From the NCBI RefSeq assembly GCF_024298965.1, contig NZ_CP085193.1, forward strand, positions 2,542,001 to 2,606,000: DNA of 64,000 nucleotides, given 5' to 3'. A program made the translations under genes and the position numbers. Numbering within the stretch: position 1 is the stretch's first letter; every line of letters starts with the position of its first letter. Shown here in pieces: positions 17,094 through 26,338 of this stretch. Origin of the DNA: Streptomyces rapamycinicus NRRL 5491 (lineage in GTDB: Bacteria; Actinomycetota; Actinomycetes; Streptomycetales; Streptomycetaceae). The notes under the pieces are model-generated. The model was not told the DNA's origin. It saw only the letters and a list, made by a program, of their open reading frames with translations, and searched no databases.

Positions 17094-17912
17094 TCAGGGC
17101 AGCGACGGCCAGACCGCGCCCGCGGCGGGCAGCGCCGCGCGGACGCCGGCCACGACTCGGGCGAGCACGGCCTCCCGCTGCTGTTCCAGGTAGAAGTGGC
17201 CGCCGGTGAAGGTGATGACGTCGCAGGGCCCGTCGGTGATCTCGCACCAGGCCCGCGCCTCGACGGCGTCGACTTCGGGGTCGTCGTCGGCGTACAGCAC
17301 GGTCACCGGCACATCCAGCCGGCGGCCGGGCAGCGACCGGTAGGTCTCGATGAGCCGGTAGTCGCTCCGGATCGCCGGCAGCAGCGCCCGCAGCAGGGAG
17401 TCCTGCTCCAGTACGCCGGACGACGTGCCGCCCAACCGCCGCAGATCCGCCAGCAGTTCCTCGTCGGAGGAAAGGTGCAGGGTACCGCCGCGCGAGCGGT
17501 GAGGTGCGGGTCGGCCGGAGACGATGAGGGCCGCCGGCGGATGCCCGGCGGCGGTCAGCCTGCGGGCCGTCTCATAGGCCACGGCCGCCCCCATGCTGTG
17601 GCCGAACAGGACGGTGGCCCGCTCGGGGCGCGCGGCCGCCTCCCGGATGAGGTCGGCTCCGATCCCGTCGACCAGTTCGGTCAGGCCGGACACCGTGGGC
17701 TCTCCGTAGCGGTCCTCCCGCCCCGGGTACTGCACCGCGGCCACCTCGATGTCCCAGGGCGCGTCGAAGCCCCACAGCCGGTAGGCGCCGGCCCCGCCGC
17801 CGGCGTGCGGGAAGCAGACCAGCCGGGCGCGGGCCTGCGCCCGGACGGCGAAGGTCCGCAGGCCCGATCGCGGGAGCGGGACGCCGTGTGCGCCCCCGTG
17901 CCCGTCCCTCAC
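17094..17912 (-). CDS. Type II thioesterase (PchC-like)
   Basis: This 272-residue alpha/beta hydrolase has LVCFPHAGGGAGAYRLW at 31-47, the GHSMG elbow at 104-108 (Ser106), Asp in LYADDDPEVD, and a C-terminal His in TGGHFYLE. It overlaps the NRPS stop by 4 bp (ATGA) and is thus coupled to it. In pyochelin and yersiniabactin systems such a protein clears mis-primed groups from carrier domains. It resembles, but is clearly distinct from, the thioesterase at 1477-2265, which supports two separate assembly lines in the window. The first 20 residues before the conserved core are unusual, and an internal start cannot be excluded. Confidence 0.92.
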   Translation of the reverse strand: MRDGHGGAHGVPLPRSGLRTFAVRAQARARLVCFPHAGGGAGAYRLWGFDAPWDIEVAAVQYPGREDRYGEPTVSGLTELVDGIGADLIREAAARPERATVLFGHSMGAAVAYETARRLTAAGHPPAALIVSGRPAPHRSRGGTLHLSSDEELLADLRRLGGTSSGVLEQDSLLRALLPAIRSDYRLIETYRSLPGRRLDVPVTVLYADDDPEVDAVEARAWCEITDGPCDVITFTGGHFYLEQQREAVLARVVAGVRAALPAAGAVWPSLP

Positions 17913-20900
17913 AGCGCCCCCTCCTCGTACTCGCCGTGCTCCTCGCGTTCTCCGGGCACCCGGTGGCCCGAATCCGGCGGCATGGGCGTCGCCGTGCGGG
18001 AACGCTCGATCAGCGCGCCCATGGCGGCGACCGTCGGTGACCGCAGCACCTCCCGCATCGGCAGTTCGACGCCCAGCCGACGACGGATGCCGGTGACCAG
18101 ACGCGTGGCCAGGACGCTGTCTCCGCCCCGCAGGAAGAAATTGGCTTCGCGTCCGACGGCCGGTAGGCCCAGTACCTGGGCCCAGATCTCCGCCACGGCC
18201 TCCTCCACGGCGCCGCGTGGCGGATCGGTGCTCTCGCCCGGACGCTCGGCGCCGCCTTCCAGCACCTCGCGCACCCGGCGCCGGTCCACCTTTCCGTTGG
18301 CGCTCAGCGGCAGCTCGGCCAGAGCCACCACGGTGCCCGGGATCATGTGGGCGGGGAGCCGGTCGGCGAGCCAGTCCCGCAGCGCGCCGGTGTCCAGACG
18401 GACGGCGTGCGGTGCGCGGAGCGCGGTGATCAGTACGGCCCCGTCCGGTTCGGTGTGCGCGAGACGGACGTCGATGAAGCCCTCACCGGCCAGGAGGTCC
18501 GCCCACTCTTCGGCGACAAGGCATTCGCCGGTGCGACCGGCCGGAAGGCCGAGGGGCGAGGCCGCGGCGCGGGCCACCAGGAAGAGACGGCCGCCCGGTG
18601 CGAGCAGGAGGGACAGAGCGGCCGCGGCGGCACGCGGGTGGCGCAGGCCGTGCAGCGCGTCGTTGGCGACCACCGCGTCGAAACGGTGCAGCCGCGCCTC
18701 CGGAATGCCCGATGTGTCCTGCAGCGCCGTGCGCGCCACATGGCCCGCCGCGGACAACCTCGCCTCCGCGGCGGTGAGTTGGGGCACCGACTCCGCCAGC
18801 AGCAGATAGTCGACCGAGGCGGGCTTGAGGGCGTCGAGGAGGCGCACGGCGTTGCGACCGCTCGCTCCGCCCCATTCGACCACGGCGAGCGGCTCGGGCC
18901 GTCCCTCGGCGAGCCCCTCCAGCGCCTGTGCGATCCGCTCCAGGCAGGCGCGGGCTCCGGGCAGGGCGTCGGCCAGGGAGCCGGGGGACATCTCCGGGTC
19001 ATCGAGCAGTACGGTGGGCGGCGCCTCGCCGCGCAGCACGGCGGCCATCAGGGGCATGGCCCGTGTCCAGGCGTCGACCACGCCCTCCAGCCGGCTGCCG
19101 CGTATCCGCTCGCGCAGCCCGGCCGCGCGCTCCGCGTCGCGCACGTGGGCCCAGCGGGGTCCGGGCACGAGCGTGCCGGCCGGGCGTATCAGGACCTGGC
19201 GCTCGGCCAGTTGTTCCAGCACCGCCTCCAGGAACCGCCGGTTCGCCTCGGGAAGATCCGGCATGCTCCGGACATCGGGGAGTGGGGCCTCGGTGGCGGT
19301 GCCCTCGGGTGTGCTCGGCCCCGGTGCGGCCAGGAGCGCGCCGAGCAGTGTCTCGGTGAGAGCCCGTTCCAGCTCCACGGTGGCGGGCACGTCGGGGGAC
19401 CGCCCGGGGACGGGCTGGGGAGCGGTGCCGCCGGGGGCCGAAGAGGATACGCCGCCGGGAGCGTCCCCGGCGCCGTGGCCCCGGTCGCCCCCGGCCACCG
19501 CCCGCGCCGGTACCACGGCGACGGCGAGTTCCCTGCGCGGTCCGCCCACCGCCGCGGCGACCGCGCGTGCCACGGTGGGATGGCTCCGCAGCGCCGTTTC
19601 GATCTCGCCCAGTTCGACCCGGAAACCGTTGACCTTCACCTGCTGGTCCACCCGTCCCAGGAACTCCAGTGTCCCGTCGGGCCAGTAGCGGCCCAGATCC
19701 CCGGTGCGGTACCAGCGCTCGCCCGCGACCACGGGGAAACGGTCGGCGGTCAGCCGCGGGTCTCCGCGGTAGCCGAGCGCGACCCCGGTTCCGCCGATCC
19801 ACAGCTCGCCGGGGACCCAGTCGGGGCAGTCGCGACCCTGCGGGTCGACGACCCGGAACCGCTGATTGCCCAGCGGAGTGCCGTAGGGGATGGACCGCCA
19901 GTGCGCGGGTACGGTACCGACCTCGTGGAAGTTGGACCAGATCGACGCCTCGGTGGCGCCTCCCAGCCCCACGAGACGGCACCGGCCGGCGCTCGCGCGG
20001 GCCAGCCGCTCGGGCAGGTCGAGTCCGATCCAGTCGCCCGAGAGCAGGGCCAGGCGCAGGGTATCCGGCAGCGGCGCGGGCTCGGCCGCGGTCAGGAGCA
20101 TGTCGAGGAGCGACGGCACGGAGTTCCAGACCGTCACCCCGCGCCGCCGGCACAGGTCGAGCCAGCGGTGTGCGTCGCGCCGGTCCTCCTCCGCCACCAG
20201 CACGAGCGCGCCGCCCGCGCCGAGCAGACCGAAGATGTCCCACACGGAGAGGTCGAAGTCCAGGGCGGACACGGCCAGGACGCGGTCGGACGGGCCGATG
20301 CCGTGACGTTCGTCGATGTCCTCGACGGTGTTGACCGCGGCCCGGTGGCTGATCTCGACCCCTTTGGGAGTGCCTGTGGAGCCCGAGGTGAAGATGACGT
20401 ACGCCGGATCGTCCGGCTCCGCGGGTACCGGCGCCGCCGACGGCCGCGCCCGCGATGCCTCGGCCAGGGTGAGTACGGCGGCCCCCGAGCCGGCGGGGAC
20501 GGGCGCCCCGGTGCCGTCCAGGACGAGCCGGGCCCCGCTGAGCTCGAGGATCCGCCGGCGCCGCTCCGCGGGCTGGTCGACACCGACGGGGACGTAGGTC
20601 CCGCCCGCCGCCAGCACGCCCAGGACGGCGACGATCTGATCGGGCCCCTTGGGCGCCGTGACGAGCACCGGAGTGCCGCGCCGGACGCCGCGGTCGGCGA
20701 GCGCGGCGGCGACGCGTAACGCCCGGTCCGCGAGCTCGCCGTGGGTGAGGGCGCCGTCCGTCCCCCACAGCAGCGCGGGAGCGCCGGCCCGCTCCCGGGC
20801 CCGGGCGAAGAACTCCTCATGCAGCAGCCGCCCGCTCTCGTCCCGGTGCGTGGAGTTCACCTCTCGCCGCCGTCGCGTCTGGGCGGCGGGCAGCGGAATG

Positions 20901-22570
20901 TCGGGCACGACGGTCCAGTCGGCCGTGGCCAGGTCGTGGAGCAGGGTGACGCAGGCGGCCGACATGGCGTCCAGCAGACCGTCTGGGAACAGTTCTTCCA
21001 CCGCGTCCCAGGCGAGCAGGAGGCCGCCGTCGCGGGTGCGGTAGATCTGGTGGTCGAGCCAGACCTGCGGCGTCTGGGACACCATCCAGGACAGCTCGCC
21101 GAAGCGGTGGGCGAACGCGTCGGGGACCAGCGGAGCGTCGATGTTGCAGGCGAAGACCACCGGCGCGGTGCGCGGGGTCTCCGCGTCGGCACGTGCGAAG
21201 TCGCGCAGCACGTCCACCCCGGTATAGGCGGCGTGGCCGACGTCATCGTGCAGCCTCTGCTGTACGGCCCTGGCGCGCCCGGCGAATCCCGTGCCGCGGC
21301 CGAGGTCGATCTCCAGCAGGACGAGGCTGGTGAAGTCGGCGACGACGCGGTCGAGATCAGGGTGGGCGTCGTGGTCGCGGCCGAACAGCGGGACGTTGAG
21401 CAGGAAGTGCCGCTCGCCGCTGAACCGGGCGAGGACCTCGGCGAAGACGGTGGCGAGCACCACCGAGGGGGTGACACCGTACTCGGTGGCACGGGCGCAC
21501 AGTCGCTCCCAGAGGTGCGGGGCCAGCGTGTGGGAGCGGCGCACGAAGCGCGGCCGGGCGACGTCCTCGGGGTCAACGGCCAGGGGCAGCCGCGGGCCAC
21601 CCGGGAGGCCGGGCAGGCGACGCGTCCAGTACTCCCGGGCCCGTTCCCGCTCGACCGCGCGGGCCGTGGCCCGGTCGGCGAGATGGCTCGGGAAGTCGTA
21701 GCCCAACTCTCCCAGGGCGTCCGGGTCCTCGTAGAGCTCCGCGAGGTCGGCGAGGAGCAGCCGGATGCTCTGCACGTCGGCGACGAGCAGGTCGACGTCG
21801 AGATGAATGCGGTCGGCGCGGCAGCCGCCGTCACCGGCGGGCAGGCGACTCAGCTGAACGTCGAGGACCTCGCCTTCGGCCACCCGCAACCTGCGGTGGG
21901 ATAATCGCTCGCGCAGCTCGCCGACCGCCTCGTCGGCCTCGCCCCGGGGCTTGTCCGTGTGGTCGTGGACGGTGAGGCCGGGCCAGGGCGAGGCGTCCCC
22001 GACGCGCTGGGTGCCGTCGTCGCCGAAGCGGGCCCGCAGCATCGGGTGGCGGCGCGTCAGGGCGCGTACGGCGCGCTCCAGGCGGTCGGGGTCGATGTCC
22101 AGGGAGTCGATCTCCAGGTAGGCATGGCAGCCGACGCCGCCCAGTGGACGGTCGTCGCCGCGGCCGATCCAGTAGGCCTGCTGAACCGGGGTGAGCGGAA
22201 ACGGGTCCCGTCCCGGGGCAGAGGCCGGTGCGGATGCGGGTGTCGGTACCGGTACCGGTGCCGGCTCGAGCGGCCCGTCGACGGCGTCCGCCCGGGTGCT
22301 CAGCAGCCGGTGCCAGGAGGTGAGCCGGGGCTCCTTGGCCAACGCGGTGAACCCGGCCCGCCCGCCACCGGAGCGGTTGATCCGATTGGTGAACTGCATC
22401 AGCTGGAGCGACTGCAACCCGAGTTCGAACAGGTCGGTGTCGTCGTCCGCGGCGCTCAGTTCGGTGCCGAGCAGCGCGGCGACCTCGGTCCGGAGAACTT
22501 CCAGCGTCCATGCGGAAGTTCCGGCACCGGTACAGCCGGACGAGCCTGACGACGTGTCCTTGCGTGCCAT
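17909..22570 (-). CDS. NRPS: ArCP - Cy - A(Cys) with embedded MT-like domain - PCP (PchE-like)
   Basis: This 1553-residue synthetase starts at the ATG behind GAGGTAGGG. The aryl carrier protein is at about 20-95 (LFELGLQSLQL, Ser54). The cyclisation domain spans about 120-550 with DLLVADVQS (Asp260, Asp265, Ser268) in place of the HHxxxDG motif. The adenylation domain runs from about 575 with FTSGSTGTPKG and pocket residues Asp773, Leu774, Trp777, Asn816, Leu842, Ser844, Leu869, Ile877, Trp878 and Lys1427, close to the cysteine code. A methyltransferase-like insertion occupies about 1090-1390, but its SAM loop reads VEWGGASGR. The PCP has GGDS (Ser1485). This order equals PchE, where the inserted domain epimerises the first thiazoline. 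It should make salicyl-thiazoline from salicylate and Cys. Codons 223 and 618 are TTA. Confidence 0.93.
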   Translation of the reverse strand: MARKDTSSGSSGCTGAGTSAWTLEVLRTEVAALLGTELSAADDDTDLFELGLQSLQLMQFTNRINRSGGGRAGFTALAKEPRLTSWHRLLSTRADAVDGPLEPAPVPVPTPASAPASAPGRDPFPLTPVQQAYWIGRGDDRPLGGVGCHAYLEIDSLDIDPDRLERAVRALTRRHPMLRARFGDDGTQRVGDASPWPGLTVHDHTDKPRGEADEAVGELRERLSHRRLRVAEGEVLDVQLSRLPAGDGGCRADRIHLDVDLLVADVQSIRLLLADLAELYEDPDALGELGYDFPSHLADRATARAVERERAREYWTRRLPGLPGGPRLPLAVDPEDVARPRFVRRSHTLAPHLWERLCARATEYGVTPSVVLATVFAEVLARFSGERHFLLNVPLFGRDHDAHPDLDRVVADFTSLVLLEIDLGRGTGFAGRARAVQQRLHDDVGHAAYTGVDVLRDFARADAETPRTAPVVFACNIDAPLVPDAFAHRFGELSWMVSQTPQVWLDHQIYRTRDGGLLLAWDAVEELFPDGLLDAMSAACVTLLHDLATADWTVVPDIPLPAAQTRRRREVNSTHRDESGRLLHEEFFARARERAGAPALLWGTDGALTHGELADRALRVAAALADRGVRRGTPVLVTAPKGPDQIVAVLGVLAAGGTYVPVGVDQPAERRRRILELSGARLVLDGTGAPVPAGSGAAVLTLAEASRARPSAAPVPAEPDDPAYVIFTSGSTGTPKGVEISHRAAVNTVEDIDERHGIGPSDRVLAVSALDFDLSVWDIFGLLGAGGALVLVAEEDRRDAHRWLDLCRRRGVTVWNSVPSLLDMLLTAAEPAPLPDTLRLALLSGDWIGLDLPERLARASAGRCRLVGLGGATEASIWSNFHEVGTVPAHWRSIPYGTPLGNQRFRVVDPQGRDCPDWVPGELWIGGTGVALGYRGDPRLTADRFPVVAGERWYRTGDLGRYWPDGTLEFLGRVDQQVKVNGFRVELGEIETALRSHPTVARAVAAAVGGPRRELAVAVVPARAVAGGDRGHGAGDAPGGVSSSAPGGTAPQPVPGRSPDVPATVELERALTETLLGALLAAPGPSTPEGTATEAPLPDVRSMPDLPEANRRFLEAVLEQLAERQVLIRPAGTLVPGPRWAHVRDAERAAGLRERIRGSRLEGVVDAWTRAMPLMAAVLRGEAPPTVLLDDPEMSPGSLADALPGARACLERIAQALEGLAEGRPEPLAVVEWGGASGRNAVRLLDALKPASVDYLLLAESVPQLTAAEARLSAAGHVARTALQDTSGIPEARLHRFDAVVANDALHGLRHPRAAAAALSLLLAPGGRLFLVARAAASPLGLPAGRTGECLVAEEWADLLAGEGFIDVRLAHTEPDGAVLITALRAPHAVRLDTGALRDWLADRLPAHMIPGTVVALAELPLSANGKVDRRRVREVLEGGAERPGESTDPPRGAVEEAVAEIWAQVLGLPAVGREANFFLRGGDSVLATRLVTGIRRRLGVELPMREVLRSPTVAAMGALIERSRTATPMPPDSGHRVPGEREEHGEYEEGAL

Positions 22571-22586
22571 CCCTACCTCATTCCTC

Positions 22587-24296
22587 TCAGGCTGGCTGGT
22601 GTCTGGCGGTCTTCCAGAACTCGGCGTACTTCCCACCGTGTTCGAGGAGCTCCTGGTGGCTGCCCGATTCGACGATGCGGCCGTCCTCCAGGAAGGCGAT
22701 GGTGTCGGCGTCCCGTACGGTGTGCAGCCGGTGCGCGACCATGACGACGGTGCGGCCGCTCATCAGCCGGTCGAGGCCCTCCTGGACCGCGCGCTCGCTC
22801 TCCGGGTCGAGGGCGGAGGTGGCCTCGTCGAGCAGCAGCAGGGGGGCATCCTTCAGCAGGGCACGGGCAATGGACACCCGCTGGCGTTCACCGCCGGACA
22901 GGGCCGCGCCGCCCTCTCCGACCTGGGTGTCCCAGCCCCGCGGCAGCCTCGCCACCACCTCGTCCAGACGGGCCGCACCTGCCGCCCGGCGCACCTCGGC
23001 CACCGTGGCGTCGGGGCGGCCGATCCGTACGTTGTCCTCGATGGTGCCCTCGAACAGGTAGACGTCCTGGAAGACCATGGAGAGCCGGGACATCAGCTCG
23101 TCGGAGTCGATGTCGCGGACATCGACGCCGCCGAGCCGCACCGCACCGGCGTCCACGTCGTGGAACCGCGCGGCGAGCTGCAGCAGCGTGGTTTTGCCGG
23201 CGCCGGAGGATCCGACGATCGCCAGCCGCTCGCCATCCTCGACCCGCACGCTCAGGCCGTTCAGAACCGTGCGCCTGTCGCGACGGAAGGTGACGTTCTC
23301 CAGTTCGAGGCTGTTGCCGTCGGGAACCATCGGCCGCTTGGGGACCGGCAGTGGCTTCTCCCGCAGCACCGCGTCGATGCGTTCCAGCTCGCCGCGCGAG
23401 GCCCGCATGACGCCGCCCAGGTCGGCGAGGGACAGCAGCGGGTCCACGCAGCGGGCGCACAGCACGAGCAGGGCCAGGACGGACGCGGCCCCCACCAAGC
23501 CGTCGAGCGCCAGGTAGGCGCCCAGGGCGAGGACGAGCGTGAACACCGTCTGCACCGTGAGGCTCAGGCCCAGTAGGCCGGGCAGCCCCTTGAGGGCGGC
23601 GCGCCGCTCACTGCGCCACTGGGCGTGCAGCGCCTCGTCCAGCAATCGGAAGCGCTCACCGGTACGGCCGCCGGCGCGCAGCACCGGCTGGGCCCGGACA
23701 TACTCCACCACCCGGCCGGAGGCCTCGTCGCCGGCCCGGGCGCGTTCGGCGTCCTCGCGTGCGGTGGCCCGTCCGGTGGCGTATTGCACGGCGACGATCA
23801 GCGGTGCCGCCACCAGAGCCGCCAGCGCGGGACGCCAGTCGAAGAAGAACATGACCGCGACGACCGTCAGCGGGACGAAGGTGGCATCGATGAGCGGGCC
23901 CAGCCGGTGCGCGGGCACCGACATCACCTGCATCACACTGCGGCTGGTCAGTCCGGAGACGTCACCGATACGGGAGGGCGTGAACCAGCCCAGAGGCAGA
24001 CGGGCGAGTTGGTCTCCTAGGCGGTGGTGGAGTGCGCGGGAGAGTTCGCCGCCGGTACGGAAGCCCGTCAGGACACTGCGATAGCCGAGGACGGCGCACA
24101 GCGCGAACGCGGCGGCGAAGCCGCCCAGCCACGGCCAGGCGTCGGCGGGGTGCTTCCCCAGCAGAGCGCGCAGCAGCGGCACGAGCAGCGCGTACGAGAC
24201 GCCTTCCGTGATCGCCCGGAGCGACATGAGCACGAGGGTGCGGCGTACCGGGCGGTCGTCCGGCTCGCCCAGGACGCGCAGGAGCAGTCGGATCAT
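22587..24296 (-). CDS. ABC transporter, fused membrane and ATPase domains (YbtQ/IrtB-like half)
   Basis: This 569-residue half-transporter has an N-terminal six-helix exporter-fold domain (about 15-310). Its ATPase domain has Walker A VGSSGAGKTTLL, signature LSGGERQRVSIARAL and Walker B LLLLDEATSALD. The start is the ATG that overlaps the stop of the upstream ABC gene (ATGA), so the two are coupled and likely form a heterodimer. Paired transporters of this shape (YbtP/YbtQ, IrtA/IrtB) import ferric siderophores despite an exporter-like fold; this is established for yersiniabactin and mycobactin. No separate binding protein is encoded nearby. Export of the product is an alternative role. Confidence 0.9.
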   Translation of the reverse strand: MIRLLLRVLGEPDDRPVRRTLVLMSLRAITEGVSYALLVPLLRALLGKHPADAWPWLGGFAAAFALCAVLGYRSVLTGFRTGGELSRALHHRLGDQLARLPLGWFTPSRIGDVSGLTSRSVMQVMSVPAHRLGPLIDATFVPLTVVAVMFFFDWRPALAALVAAPLIVAVQYATGRATAREDAERARAGDEASGRVVEYVRAQPVLRAGGRTGERFRLLDEALHAQWRSERRAALKGLPGLLGLSLTVQTVFTLVLALGAYLALDGLVGAASVLALLVLCARCVDPLLSLADLGGVMRASRGELERIDAVLREKPLPVPKRPMVPDGNSLELENVTFRRDRRTVLNGLSVRVEDGERLAIVGSSGAGKTTLLQLAARFHDVDAGAVRLGGVDVRDIDSDELMSRLSMVFQDVYLFEGTIEDNVRIGRPDATVAEVRRAAGAARLDEVVARLPRGWDTQVGEGGAALSGGERQRVSIARALLKDAPLLLLDEATSALDPESERAVQEGLDRLMSGRTVVMVAHRLHTVRDADTIAFLEDGRIVESGSHQELLEHGGKYAEFWKTARHQPA

Positions 24297-26167
24297 CGGT
24301 GTGCCTCTCCCTGCGGGCCGGCGCCGGGGCCGTGCTGGGCCTGCCACATGTCCGCGAGCCTTCCCCCGGCGGCCATGAGTTCGGAGTACGTTCCGCTCTC
24401 CACGATGCGGCCGGCCTCCATGACGACGATGCGGTCGGCGCGGGTGATGGTCTGCAGCCGGTGGGCGATGACCAGTTGGGTGCGGCCCGCGCACAGGACG
24501 CCCAGGGCACGACGGATTTCGGCCTCGGTCTTGGCATCGGCGAAGGACATGGCCTCGTCGAGGACGAGTACCGGGGCGTCGATGAGCAGGGCGCGGGCGA
24601 TGCCGAGCCGCTGTGCTTCACCGCCGGACAGGCCGGTGTCCTCGCCCAGCACGGAGTCGTAGCCGTGCGGAAGTGTCTGGACGAGGTCGTGGAGGCCCGC
24701 CGCGCGGGCGGCGGTGACGACCTCGGACCGCGCGGCGTCGGGGACCGCCAGCGCGATGTTCTCGGCGATCGTGGCGCGCAGCAGCCGGACGTCCTGGAAG
24801 ATGAACGCCACCCGTTGGTAGAGCTCCTCGTCGGGGATGTCGCGGACATCGGCGCCGCCGAGCAGGACCGAGCCCTGCGTCGGGTCGAAGAACCGCGGCA
24901 GCAGCTGGGCGAGGGTGGACTTGCCGGCACCGGAAGGACCGACGAGGGCGGTGGTGGTGCCGGGCTCCAGGACGAGGTCGATGTCGTGCAGGACCGGGTG
25001 GCCATCGTCGTAGGCGTAGCCGACGGCGCGGTATTCCACGCGGTCCCCGTGCGGGGCGGCCGGATGGACCGGCCGCGGCAGCGGCTCGACGCTGAGCATC
25101 TCGTGGATGCGGTCGGCGGACCGCTCGGCGGCGTGGATGTTGTCCATGCCGTGCCCGAGCGCCGCGACCGGCGCCGTCAGCGCTACGGACAGCAGCAGAA
25201 AGGGCAGCAGGTCGGCGGGCGGCATGGAGCCTTCGGTGATCAACACGGTACCGCCGGTGAGCACGAGCAGCAGCACGAAGGGCGGCGACAGGACGAGGGC
25301 GGACAGCGAGGCCAGGCCCGCGCTGCCGGCGACGTAGCCGAGGAAGAAGTCGGCGAAGTCGTCGGCGGCCCGGCGGTAGCGCTGGTGGACCCGGCCCGCC
25401 CCGCCGAAGGTCTTGACCACGGAGATGCCCTCGACGAACTCGACGGAGGAGGCACCGATGCGGCCCATGGCCTGCCCCACCGCCATGCCTTCGCGGCGCC
25501 GTTCCTCGGTCGACAGCAGGCGGTGCACCGACACGCCGAGCACGACGGGAATCAGCGCGACGAGCGTCAGACGCCAGTCCACGCAGGCCAGGTAGACGAA
25601 CGAGGCGGCGGGGACGACGACGGCGGACGTGAACTCGCCGGGGGCGTGGGCGATCAGATGGTGCAGGGTGTCGACGTCGCCCTGCACGACGCCGTTCACC
25701 TCGCCCGAGCTGCGGTGGGAGTACCAGCCCAGGGGCACCCGTCCCAGGCGCTGGGCCAGTGATCTGCGCAGCGACAGGTGCAGCTCCCCGTCGACGAGGT
25801 GGCCGAGCCCGCCGGCGGCCGCGGTGAGCAGGACGCGCAGCAGCAGTCCCGCGGCACCCCAGACGACCGAGGTCCACGCCCTGCCGTGGTCGACCGGTCC
25901 GGGGGCGAGCAGCTCCCGGCCGAGCTCGATCACGGCGAGCAGCGGGGCCAGACCGGCCAGGGCGCCCACCGCCTGCAGCAAGAGGGCGGCGGCGAGCCGG
26001 CCCCGGTAGGGACGCAGCAGCCCGATGAGCATCCTGCGCCCCTGCGCGGCCTGGTCCGCCGTGGCGTCCCGTGCGGTGCCGGACGGCTCGCTCGCGGGGG
26101 TGACGTCGTCGGACGCACTGCCGTCGGTTCCGTCGGTGAGCGTGCTCACCGGTTCTGTCGTGGCCAT
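24293..26167 (-). CDS. ABC transporter, fused membrane and ATPase domains (YbtP/IrtA-like half)
   Basis: This 624-residue half-transporter starts at the ATG behind GGGAG. Residues 1-45 are a hydrophilic Ser/Thr/Asp-rich leader, much shorter than the FAD-binding siderophore-interacting domain of mycobacterial IrtA, so no reductase module is present. Six membrane helices span about 50-330. The ATPase domain has Walker A VGPSGAGKSTLAQ, signature LSGGEAQRLGIARALL and Walker B VLVLDEAMSFAD. The last is not the usual DEATSALD, so this half may hold the weaker ATP site of the dimer. It leads the leftward run 26167-15450, whose promoter region contains the TACGCGTA element. Confidence 0.9.
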   Translation of the reverse strand: MATTEPVSTLTDGTDGSASDDVTPASEPSGTARDATADQAAQGRRMLIGLLRPYRGRLAAALLLQAVGALAGLAPLLAVIELGRELLAPGPVDHGRAWTSVVWGAAGLLLRVLLTAAAGGLGHLVDGELHLSLRRSLAQRLGRVPLGWYSHRSSGEVNGVVQGDVDTLHHLIAHAPGEFTSAVVVPAASFVYLACVDWRLTLVALIPVVLGVSVHRLLSTEERRREGMAVGQAMGRIGASSVEFVEGISVVKTFGGAGRVHQRYRRAADDFADFFLGYVAGSAGLASLSALVLSPPFVLLLVLTGGTVLITEGSMPPADLLPFLLLSVALTAPVAALGHGMDNIHAAERSADRIHEMLSVEPLPRPVHPAAPHGDRVEYRAVGYAYDDGHPVLHDIDLVLEPGTTTALVGPSGAGKSTLAQLLPRFFDPTQGSVLLGGADVRDIPDEELYQRVAFIFQDVRLLRATIAENIALAVPDAARSEVVTAARAAGLHDLVQTLPHGYDSVLGEDTGLSGGEAQRLGIARALLIDAPVLVLDEAMSFADAKTEAEIRRALGVLCAGRTQLVIAHRLQTITRADRIVVMEAGRIVESGTYSELMAAGGRLADMWQAQHGPGAGPQGEAHR

Positions 26168-26261
26168 AGAAACTCCCGCCCTCCAAGGCCGGGTCGGCGG
26201 CCCGCGCATGGCACACGGCCGCGCCGACAGCCGCTCATGACTGGACTCCACCCAGAAACTA

Positions 26262-26269
26262 TACGCGTA
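26262..26269. promoter_or_regulatory. TACGCGTA element upstream of the ABC transporter/NRPS operon
   Basis: An 8-bp palindrome in the otherwise gene-free 26168-26338 interval shares its core with the TetR operator at 13741-13752. On the minus strand both sites read CTTGTA followed by CGCGTA. The interval also holds an AT-richer stretch around 26255-26295 suited to a promoter. Confidence 0.4.
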
Positions 26270-26338
26270 CAAGAAATAGGGTGGCAACCCATTCCGGCCA
26301 CCGCCGGAGAGGCCAGGAGGTCCGGCCGGAGCCGCCGG

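Noticed and set aside
15999..18809. A very long open frame (936 codons) on the plus strand, opposite the ligase and first NRPS
   Set aside because: It is antisense to well-supported genes, has no known motif, no ribosome binding site, and the composition of a GC-rich shadow frame.
18400..19302. Active methyltransferase in the first NRPS
   Set aside because: The SAM-binding loop is altered (WGGASGR), unlike the intact loop in the second NRPS, so an epimerase role is preferred.
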